From contig JAEDEB010000035.1 of the NCBI GenBank assembly GCA_016293535.1, forward strand, positions 1 to 22,339: a DNA stretch of 22,339 nucleotides. The letters are read 5' to 3'. The position numbers were made by a program, and so were the translations under genes. The notes below the pieces were generated by a model, which saw only the letters and a program-made list of their open reading frames with translations, was not told the DNA's origin and ran no database searches. Every line of letters starts with the position of its first letter. The stretch's first letter is position 1. Source of the DNA: Bacteroidales bacterium. GTDB lineage: Bacteria > Bacteroidota > Bacteroidia > Bacteroidales > UBA932. This document shows positions 16,136 through 22,339 of this stretch, in pieces.

Positions 16136-17533
16136 ATGAACACACTCTTCGACAAGATATGGGACAGCCACGTGGTATCCCTCGTCGATGACGGACCTAC
16201 CCAGCTCTACATCGACAGGCTCTACTGCCACGAAGTTACAAGTCCGCAGGCATTCGAAGGCCTCAGGGCAAGGGGTATAAGGCCTCTCCGCCCGGAGAAG
16301 GTCTTCTGCATGCCCGACCACAACACACCTACCCACGATCAGGACAAGCCCATTGCCGATCCTGTTTCCAAGAAACAGGTCGATACTCTCGCCGCTAACT
16401 GCGCCGAGTTCGGGCTTACCCATTTCGGAATGATGGACCCCAGCAACGGAATCATCCACGTCGTTGGGCCGGAGAAGGGCCTTTCCCTTCCGGGGATGAC
16501 CATAGTATGCGGAGATTCTCACACCTCGACCCACGGTGCAGTAGGTGCCGTGGCCTTCGGAATAGGTACCAGCGAGGTGGAGATGGTTCTCGCTTCACAG
16601 TGCATACTCCAGCAGAAGCCAAAGTCGATGCGCATCAGCATAGAGGGCAAACTCGGCAGGGGAGTCACGGCCAAGGACGTGGCGCTCTATCTTATGTCGA
16701 AGCTCAGCACCAGCGGCGCTACCGGCTATTTCATCGAGTATGCGGGACAGGTAGTCAGGGATATGTCGATGGAAGGGCGCCTGACCCTGTGCAATCTCTC
16801 CATAGAGATGGGTGCGCGCGGAGGGTTCATAGCGCCTGACGAGACGACCTTCGAGTACCTAAGGGGACGCGAATATGCACCGAAAGGGGAGCAGTGGGAC
16901 CGCGCTGTCGAGTACTGGAGGACTCTTCGCAGCGGCGACGACGCGGTTTTCGACAAGGAACTCTGCTTCGATGCGGCCGACATAGCGCCTATGATTACCT
17001 ACGGCACCAACCCCGGAATGGGTTGCGCAATCGACGGTAACATCCCTCAGGTCGAGGGTATGTCCGACGTTGCAAGGCAGTCCTTCCTCAAGTCCATGGA
17101 GTATATGGGCTTCGAGCCGGGTTCGGGACTTCTCGGCCGCAAGGTGGACTATGTCTTCCTGGGAGCATGCACAAACGGACGCATCGAGGATTTCCGAGCC
17201 TTCGCTTCAGTCGTGAAGGGACGCCGCAAGGCTGAAGGCATCACGGCCTGGCTGGTCCCGGGTTCCTGGGCTGTCGACAGGCAGATCAGGGAAGAGGGCC
17301 TGGACAAGGTGCTCGAGGCTGCCGGCTTCGCCATCCGTCAGCCCGGCTGCTCGGCCTGCCTTGCGATGAACGATGACAAGATTCCTGCTGGCAAGTATGC
17401 CGTATCCACGAGCAACCGCAACTTCGAGGGTCGTCAGGGACCGAAATCCCGCACCCTCCTTGCAAGCCCGCTTACGGCTGCAGCAGCTGCAGTCACAGGA
17501 GTGATTACTGACCCGAGAACCCTTCTTCAGTGA
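16136..17533 (+). CDS. leuC: 3-isopropylmalate dehydratase large subunit
   Basis: Aconitase-family subunit carrying the [4Fe-4S] cluster; with LeuD it isomerises 2- to 3-isopropylmalate, and may also isomerise citramalate. The 465 residues match bacterial LeuC. Seen: MPDHNTPTHD, the signature GDSHTSTHGAVGAVAFGIGTSEVE, and cluster Cys in GACTNGR (Cys345) and PGCSACLAMNDDK (Cys405, Cys408). The ATG immediately follows the leuA stop, and its own stop overlaps the leuD start in TGATG. Confidence 0.96.
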   Translation: MNTLFDKIWDSHVVSLVDDGPTQLYIDRLYCHEVTSPQAFEGLRARGIRPLRPEKVFCMPDHNTPTHDQDKPIADPVSKKQVDTLAANCAEFGLTHFGMMDPSNGIIHVVGPEKGLSLPGMTIVCGDSHTSTHGAVGAVAFGIGTSEVEMVLASQCILQQKPKSMRISIEGKLGRGVTAKDVALYLMSKLSTSGATGYFIEYAGQVVRDMSMEGRLTLCNLSIEMGARGGFIAPDETTFEYLRGREYAPKGEQWDRAVEYWRTLRSGDDAVFDKELCFDAADIAPMITYGTNPGMGCAIDGNIPQVEGMSDVARQSFLKSMEYMGFEPGSGLLGRKVDYVFLGACTNGRIEDFRAFASVVKGRRKAEGITAWLVPGSWAVDRQIREEGLDKVLEAAGFAIRQPGCSACLAMNDDKIPAGKYAVSTSNRNFEGRQGPKSRTLLASPLTAAAAAVTGVITDPRTLLQ

Positions 17534-18156
17534 TGAAACAGAAATTCGATATAATTCAGTCGACCTGTGTCCCTCTCCCTTTGGAGAATGTGGACACTGA
17601 CCAGATAATCCCTGCCCGCTTTCTGAAGGCGACTTCGAGGGATGAGAAATTCTTCGGAGACAATCTTTTCAGGGACTGGCGTTTCAATGCGGACGGCAGT
17701 CCGAAGGCGGAATTCGTGATGAATACTCCCGACTTCAGCGAGGCTCCCCGTCCGGGAGTACATCAGATACTGGTGGCAGGCAAGAACTTCGGCTCGGGCT
17801 CGAGCCGTGAACATGCTGCCTGGGCCATCGCAGGATATGGCTTCAGGGTGGTGATTTCCAGCTTCTTCGCCGATATCCACAAGAACAACGAACTCAACAA
17901 CTTCGTGCTTCCCGTCGTCGTTTCCGAGGGCTTTCTCGCCGAGCTGTTCTCAACAATTGCCTCCAATCCGGCAGCCGAGGTGAGGGTGGATGTGCCTGCA
18001 CAGACAGTCACCAACCTCAGCACCGGCAGAAGCGAGCGTTTTGAGATAAACGGATACAAGAAATATTGCCTCGTCAATGCCCTCGACGACATAGACTATC
18101 TCCTTCAGCAGAAGGCCAGGATAGAGGAGTACGAGGCTTCCTCGAAGAAATATTGA
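17533..18156 (+). CDS. leuD: 3-isopropylmalate dehydratase small subunit
   Basis: Swivelling-domain partner of LeuC, 207 residues, typical length. Seen: PLPLENVDTDQIIPARFLKA near the N-terminus and AGKNFGSGSSREHAAWAIAGYGFR, the substrate-recognition segment of the family. ATG 17533 overlaps the leuC stop by one base; the GTG at 17530 directly before it is an alternative start. Such overlap suits equal production of the two subunits. Three bases separate it from the second synthase gene. Confidence 0.96.
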   Translation: MKQKFDIIQSTCVPLPLENVDTDQIIPARFLKATSRDEKFFGDNLFRDWRFNADGSPKAEFVMNTPDFSEAPRPGVHQILVAGKNFGSGSSREHAAWAIAGYGFRVVISSFFADIHKNNELNNFVLPVVVSEGFLAELFSTIASNPAAEVRVDVPAQTVTNLSTGRSERFEINGYKKYCLVNALDDIDYLLQQKARIEEYEASSKKY

Positions 18157-18159
18157 GCA

Positions 18160-19689
18160 ATGCTTGAGATACTCGATACAACCCTCAGGGACGGCGAACA
18201 GACAGCCGGAGTCTCCTTCAACGTAAACGAGAAGCTGGCCATTGCGAGCCTGCTCCTGGAGAAACTCAAGGTGGACAGGATAGAAGTGGCCTCGGCGAGA
18301 GTCTCCAAAGGCGAGTCTGAGGCTTTCAGGGCTATCTGCTCCTGGGCTGCAGGAAACGGCTGTCTGGACAGGGTCGAGGCCCTGGGTTTCGTGGACGGCG
18401 GAGTCTCGGTGGATTGGATTGCCGACGCAGGGGGCAAGGTGGTGAATATCCTTGCGAAGGGTTCCCTCCGCCATCTCACCACACAGCTGAGAAAATCCCC
18501 GGAGGAACATATAGCGGACATACGCGCAGTTCTTGAGAGAGCCCGCGAGAGGGGACTCTCCGCGAACATCTATCTCGAGGACTGGTCCAACGGAATAGAG
18601 CAGTCGCCCGAGTATGTCTATGAACTCGTGGACGGACTGAAGGATACAGCGATACGCCGCTTTATGCTCCCGGATACCCTCGGCATACTCGATCCTCAGA
18701 GGACCGCCAGGTTCGTTGGGCTTATGACCTCCCGCTATCCGGAGCTCCATTTCGATTTCCACGGCCACAACGACTACGACCTCGCCGTGGCCAACTCCTA
18801 TGCCGCCGTACAGGCAGGTGCCAGGGGCATTCACGTGACTGTGAACGGTCTGGGCGAACGTACCGGCAACACTCCTGTCGCAAGCATTGCGGTAATACTC
18901 AACGATATGCTCAAGGTCCCGAACAATCTCGACGAGAAGCAGCTCATGCACGTCTGCCGCTATGTCGAGAGCATCAGCGGGATACGCCTTCCTTCGAATA
19001 TGCCGGTAGTGGGAGAGAACGTATTCACCCAGAGCAGCGGTGTCCACGCCGACGGCGACCGCAAAGGACGGCTCTATGAGAACGCCCTGCTTCCGGAACG
19101 TTTCGGACGCACGCGCAAATATGCACTCGGAAAGACCAGCGGGAAGGCGAACGTGATGGAGAACCTTCGGGAACTCCACATCTCCCTTACTCCCGAGCAG
19201 GTCAAACTGGTTACGGAAAGGGTCGTCGAACTTGGCGACAAGAAACAGAGCATGAGCACGGAGGACCTTCCGTTCATCATCGCCGATGTCCTGAAGGAAA
19301 ACTCCGGACAGACCCCGGATAACATCCACGTCATCAACTACAGTCTCCAGCTCACCCGCCGGATGAGACCGGTTGCGATAGTGAAACTGAGCATACACGG
19401 AAAGGAATACGAGGAATCGTCAGTCGGTGACGGTCAGTATGATGCGTTCATGAAGGCCCTCTGGAAGATTTATGACAGGCTGGACAAGAAACATCCTGTA
19501 CTTGTGGACTACGCCGTGACCATCCCGCCGGGAGGGAAGACCGATGCTCTGGTCGCCACGACCATCACCTGGGACAAGGACGGATACGAGTTCAAGACCA
19601 AGGGCATAGACTCGGACCAGACCGAGGCGGCCATCAAGGCTACGGTCAAGATGCTGAACATTCTGGAAAATATGGATATAATTCATTAG
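18160..19689 (+). CDS. LeuA/CimA-family acyltransferase, probable citramalate synthase
   Basis: Complete 509-residue homologue of LeuA with its own DTTLRDGEQTAGVSF (6-20), HGHNDYDLAVANS (His201, His203), NGLGERTGNTPVASIA and a C-terminal regulatory domain ending near 505. It is clearly diverged from the leuA product at 14636-16135: DRIEVASARVSKGE replaces DVIEAGFPISS. The family makes 2-isopropylmalate or citramalate; the motif DGEQTxGVS also occurs in archaeal CimA as I remember it. A second enzyme beside leuA, leuCD and leuB, with no ilvA in sight, suggests citramalate from pyruvate and acetyl-CoA, leading to 2-ketobutyrate for isoleucine. The same gene position exists in Bacteroides leu clusters (from memory). 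Substrate is not proven by sequence. Confidence 0.7.
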   Translation: MLEILDTTLRDGEQTAGVSFNVNEKLAIASLLLEKLKVDRIEVASARVSKGESEAFRAICSWAAGNGCLDRVEALGFVDGGVSVDWIADAGGKVVNILAKGSLRHLTTQLRKSPEEHIADIRAVLERARERGLSANIYLEDWSNGIEQSPEYVYELVDGLKDTAIRRFMLPDTLGILDPQRTARFVGLMTSRYPELHFDFHGHNDYDLAVANSYAAVQAGARGIHVTVNGLGERTGNTPVASIAVILNDMLKVPNNLDEKQLMHVCRYVESISGIRLPSNMPVVGENVFTQSSGVHADGDRKGRLYENALLPERFGRTRKYALGKTSGKANVMENLRELHISLTPEQVKLVTERVVELGDKKQSMSTEDLPFIIADVLKENSGQTPDNIHVINYSLQLTRRMRPVAIVKLSIHGKEYEESSVGDGQYDAFMKALWKIYDRLDKKHPVLVDYAVTIPPGGKTDALVATTITWDKDGYEFKTKGIDSDQTEAAIKATVKMLNILENMDIIH

Positions 19690-19698
19690 AAAGATATT

Positions 19699-20754
19699 AT
19701 GGATATCAAGATTGCAAAACTTCCGGGCGACGGTATCGGACCGGAAGTGGTGGAGCAGGGCGTAAAGGCCATCGATGCGGTTTGCCGCAAGTTCGGCCAC
19801 AAGGTGGAATACAGCTTTGGCTATGTGGGTGCCTGCGCCATCGACAAGACGGGTTCCGCCTTTCCTGAGGAGACCTATCAAACCTGTCTGGAGGCAGACG
19901 CAGTTCTTTTCGGAGCTGTCGGAGATCCCCGCTATGACAATGATCCCGTAGCGAAGGTCCGTCCTGAGCAGGGTCTGCTGGCTATGCGCAAGCAGCTGGG
20001 GCTTTATGCCAACCTGCGCCCTGTGGAGACTTTCGATGCACTTGTCGACAAATCCCCGCTGAAGAGGGAACTCGTCGAGGGAGCCGATTTTATATGCATA
20101 CGTGAACTCACCGGAGGTATGTACTTCGGCGAAAAGGGCCGCCGCGACAATGGTGACACCGCTTTCGACACCAACCTTTACCACCGTTACGAGGTCGAGC
20201 GCATACTCAAGCTTGCCTTCGAATACGCTCAGCGACGTCGCAAACACCTTACAGTCGTGGACAAGGCTAACGTGCTCGAGTCTTCCCGCCTCTGGAGGCA
20301 GATTGCCCAGGAAATGGCCCCTCAGTACCCTGACGTGGTTACTGACTACATGTACGTCGACAATGCAGCGATGAAGCTCATCAATGGTCCGAAGTTCTTC
20401 GATGTCATCGTCACGGAGAATACCTTCGGGGATATCCTCACGGACGAGGCCAGCTGTGTTTCCGGGTCCATGGGGCTGCTCGCCTCAGCATCAGTCGGTG
20501 AGAAGACAGGTGTGTTCGAACCTATCCACGGTTCATATCCGCAGGCGGCCGGCAAGAACATAGCCAATCCTCTTGCTACCATTCTTTCCGCTGCAATGCT
20601 CCTGGAACATCTGGGACTCGCCAAGGAAGGCAGGGCTGTACGTGACGCGGTTGCGGCCAGCATCGACGCAGGCATCGTTACCGAGGACCTCGCTGACGGA
20701 GGCAAGGCTTATAGCACCTCCGAGGTTGGTGACTGGGTTGCTGCGCATATATAG
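19699..20754 (+). CDS. leuB: 3-isopropylmalate dehydrogenase
   Basis: NAD-dependent oxidative decarboxylase giving 2-ketoisocaproate; also able in principle to act on 3-methylmalate in a citramalate route. The 351 residues fit. Seen: KLPGDGIGPEVVEQG at the N-terminus, RPEQGLLAMRKQLGLYANLRP, RELTGGMYFGEKG, DKANVLESSRLWR, YVDNAAMKLI and GDILTDEAS with metal-binding Asp, then GVFEPIHGSYPQAAGKN for nucleotide binding. Nine bases follow the second synthase gene. Confidence 0.96.
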   Translation: MDIKIAKLPGDGIGPEVVEQGVKAIDAVCRKFGHKVEYSFGYVGACAIDKTGSAFPEETYQTCLEADAVLFGAVGDPRYDNDPVAKVRPEQGLLAMRKQLGLYANLRPVETFDALVDKSPLKRELVEGADFICIRELTGGMYFGEKGRRDNGDTAFDTNLYHRYEVERILKLAFEYAQRRRKHLTVVDKANVLESSRLWRQIAQEMAPQYPDVVTDYMYVDNAAMKLINGPKFFDVIVTENTFGDILTDEASCVSGSMGLLASASVGEKTGVFEPIHGSYPQAAGKNIANPLATILSAAMLLEHLGLAKEGRAVRDAVAASIDAGIVTEDLADGGKAYSTSEVGDWVAAHI

Positions 20755-20833
20755 AATCGCCGGTCCGCTCCGACATCCGTCACAGGAATAGCACATAAAG
20801 ACAGAAAGTAAATATTTCAACAGTTTCAGTATT

Positions 20834-21874
20834 ATGGCAGAATTGGATTGGTCCAGCCTGGGTTTCAAGTACAGGCAGACAAACAGGATAATTGTCAGTT
20901 GTTTCAAGGACGGCGAATGGTCACAGCCCGTCGCTTCAGATGATTTCGATTTCCACTTCAGCGCGTTCGCTGGCGTTTTCCATTATGCAAACTCGTGTTT
21001 CGAGGGCCTGAAGGCTTTCAGGGGTGTTGACGGCAAGGTGCGCATATTCCGTCCTGATGAGAATGCAAAGCGTATTCAAAGGAGCGGATCTCATCTGGAT
21101 ATGGCAGTCCCCTCCGAGGAACTGTTCCTGGATATGTGCGTGCGCTGCGTAAAGGAAAATATAGAATTCCTGCCTCCGTACGGTTACGGTGCCTCCATGT
21201 ACCTTCGTCCTGTCCTCATCGGAATGAATCCGCAGTTAGGCATAGCATCCTCCAAGGAGGTGATTTTTGCAGTGATGTGCGCTCCTGTGGGCACATATTC
21301 GGGAGCGAAGATTCTTACTCCTGCCACTGCGGTCATCGCCCGCAACTACGACCGCGCGGCACCTAACGGCACTGGCCAGTTCAAGCTTTCCGCCAATTAT
21401 GCCACCTCTCTCCATCCTTACAATATGGCGCACAGGCAGGGCTTTGGGGAACTCCTGTTCCTCGATCCTTCGACACACACCAAGATCGATGAGTTCGGGT
21501 CTTCCAACTTCCTGGCTATCAAGGGAAACAGCTATGTGACTCCGCTTTCTGATTCCGTATTGCCTTCCATTACCAACAAGACTCTGCAGGCAGTTGCTGC
21601 GGATTTCGGAATGAAGGTGGAGAAGAGGGCGGTTCCTGTCGAGGAATTGGCTGAATTCGATGAGGTGAATGCTTGCGGTACCGCTGTGGTCATCACCCCG
21701 GTTTGCAAGGTGTTCGACAAGCAGCGTCTGGAGGACGAGAAGGCTGTCAAGGTCTATGAGATTCCTTCTGGTGACGAATGCGGCAAAGTGAGCCGCAAGC
21801 TCTATGACCGCATCCGCGCCATCCAGGACGGACGCGAGGAAGACACCCACGGCTGGAACCTCATTCTGGACTGA
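20834..21874 (+). CDS. ilvE: Branched-chain amino acid aminotransferase
   Basis: PLP enzyme of fold type IV that transaminates the keto acids to valine, leucine and isoleucine with glutamate as donor; cytoplasmic. The 346 residues match the longer, BCAT-like subclass. Seen: HYANSCFEGLKAFRG, RPDENAKRIQRS, the PLP lysine in GTGQFKLSANYATSLHP (Lys184), DEFGSSNFLAIKG, and NACGTAVVITPV with phosphate-binding residues. It lies 79 bp after leuB, the largest gap in the operon. No clear promoter is seen there, so it is probably co-transcribed but might have its own start. It is the last gene of the pathway cluster. Confidence 0.95.
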   Translation: MAELDWSSLGFKYRQTNRIIVSCFKDGEWSQPVASDDFDFHFSAFAGVFHYANSCFEGLKAFRGVDGKVRIFRPDENAKRIQRSGSHLDMAVPSEELFLDMCVRCVKENIEFLPPYGYGASMYLRPVLIGMNPQLGIASSKEVIFAVMCAPVGTYSGAKILTPATAVIARNYDRAAPNGTGQFKLSANYATSLHPYNMAHRQGFGELLFLDPSTHTKIDEFGSSNFLAIKGNSYVTPLSDSVLPSITNKTLQAVAADFGMKVEKRAVPVEELAEFDEVNACGTAVVITPVCKVFDKQRLEDEKAVKVYEIPSGDECGKVSRKLYDRIRAIQDGREEDTHGWNLILD

Positions 21875-21948
21875 CCGCGTAGTGGTTGTCGTTCGCGCTT
21901 TTGCCTTAGAGCTTATGCTTTAGCGTTCGCGCTTTTGTTTTAGCGTTC

Positions 21949-22090
21949 GCTGAGTGTTTACTGAGCGCATTCTGATGTTTTGCTAAGCATTTGCTGAGTG
22001 TTTACTGAGTGTATTCTGTTATTTTGCTAAGCATTCGCTGAGTGTTTACTGAGCGCATTCTGATGTTTTGCTAAGCATTTGCTGAGTGTT
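21949..22090. repeat. Three 44-bp tandem repeats plus a partial copy
   Basis: Units at 21949-21992, 21993-22036 and 22037-22080 each begin GCTGAGTGTTTACTGAG and end TTTTGCTAAGCATT plus T or C. Units 1 and 3 are identical; unit 2 differs at five positions. A ten-base start of a fourth copy (GCTGAGTGTT) lies at 22081-22090. The length is not a multiple of three and every frame has stops, so it is not coding. Confidence 0.92.
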
Positions 22091-22213
22091 TTAAACTGGA
22101 TGGCCGTATTTCTGGCAATTTGGGAATTGCCGCATCCCCATCCTCTCCAGCAAATCACCGCGCGCGAAGCGCAAATATAAACGCCTGATACTCAAATAAT
22201 TATTATTTTTGAT

Positions 22214-22260
22214 CTTGCTCGGTGGCACCAATTTGGTTCCACCGAGCAAGTCGCATTTTT
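22214..22260 (+). terminator. Strong hairpin, possible terminator of the ilv-leu operon
   Basis: CTTGCTCGGTGG (22214-22225) and CCACCGAGCAAG (22239-22250) form a perfect 12-bp stem, with further ACC/GGT pairing inside. Five T residues at 22256-22260 follow after TCGCA, so the T-tract is offset and short. It is the only strong terminator-like structure after ilvE, 340 bp from that gene's stop. It could instead be part of a repeat or belong to a neighbouring unit. Confidence 0.45.
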
Positions 22261-22339
22261 GTATATTCTTGATAATCAGCAATTTAGGTCGCCTGGACAA
22301 AAAGTAGGATGATTTGCTCCCAATTTTTGCTGGGTGGAC

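Larger units (their letters stand above)
21875..22339. other. Non-coding tail after ilvE, no gene seen
   Basis: The final 465 bases contain no believable gene on either strand. In order: two copies of GTTCGCGCTTTTG (21891-21903, 21925-21937), three 44-bp tandem repeats, a small hairpin GGCAATT-TGGG-AATTGCC (22114-22131), an AT-rich stretch, and a strong hairpin (22214-22250). AGCAAATCA near 22149 and TGATTTGCT near 22311 form a 9-bp inverted repeat spanning the right part; this may be chance or the edge of an element cut by the window end. Confidence 0.7.

Noticed and set aside
17950..19398. A long open frame on the minus strand (482 codons) across leuD and the second synthase gene
   Set aside because: It is antisense to two well-supported genes, has no recognisable motifs, and reflects the GC-rich third codon positions of the sense genes.
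21949..22090. CRISPR array
   Set aside because: The 44-bp units are directly adjacent with no unique spacers and no cas genes are nearby.
22091..22300. A 69-codon minus-strand frame in the final non-coding stretch
   Set aside because: It runs through the strong hairpin and AT-rich DNA, has no recognisable motif, and lacks a plausible promoter at proper spacing.

Overview
The window looks like chromosomal DNA from a member of the Bacteroidales (phylum Bacteroidota). The reasons are fimbrillin-like lipoproteins with 'DRN(L/V)GA ... CP.GY' C-terminal domains, paired BACON domains, a Bacteroides-type -7 promoter element (TAnnTTTG), few Shine-Dalgarno sites, and a leuA-leuC-leuD-second LeuA-like-leuB gene order that I remember from Bacteroides. 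Base composition is moderately GC-rich with many CTC/GCC-type codons, so a Rikenellaceae-like or uncultured gut lineage is possible, but genus cannot be fixed by eye.

Region A (73-8709, + strand) is a surface lipoprotein and esterase cluster in tight, probably co-transcribed order. It holds two paralogous fimbrillin-like lipoproteins (73-2136 and 4144-6060), a BACON-BACON-SGNH hydrolase (2142-4106), an unlisted 55-residue protein (6063-6230), a third lipoprotein with a fimbrillin-like N-domain and a carbohydrate-enzyme-like C-domain (6230-7972), and a secreted SGNH/GDSL esterase (8005-8709). Stops and starts overlap or nearly touch. The parts suggest a glycan-binding or fimbria-tip surface complex that also removes ester groups; this is inference.

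Region B (8747-9615) holds a convergent acyl-CoA thioesterase on the - strand and a 455-bp divergent intergenic region. The latter contains a 143-bp near-palindrome, a good Bacteroidota promoter, and a complete ribosome-mediated attenuator: a 23-residue leader peptide with ten consecutive Val/Ile/Leu codons, a 10-bp antiterminator and a mutually exclusive 10-bp terminator with a T-tract, just before ilvD.

Region C (9616-21874, + strand) is a complete branched-chain amino acid operon: ilvD, ilvB, ilvN, ilvC, leuA, leuC, leuD, a second LeuA/CimA-type synthase, leuB and ilvE. It would cover pyruvate to valine, 2-ketoisovalerate to leucine, and, if the second synthase is a citramalate synthase, threonine-independent isoleucine synthesis using LeuCD and LeuB. 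No threonine deaminase (ilvA) is present. The attenuator explains how the operon could sense Ile/Val/Leu supply.

Region D (21875-22339) has no convincing gene. It holds short GTTCGC-type repeats, three 44-bp tandem repeats, and a strong hairpin that may end the operon.

The most notable finding is the ilv leader attenuator. Next are the short peptide upstream of the third lipoprotein, the palindromic element, and the probable citramalate route.
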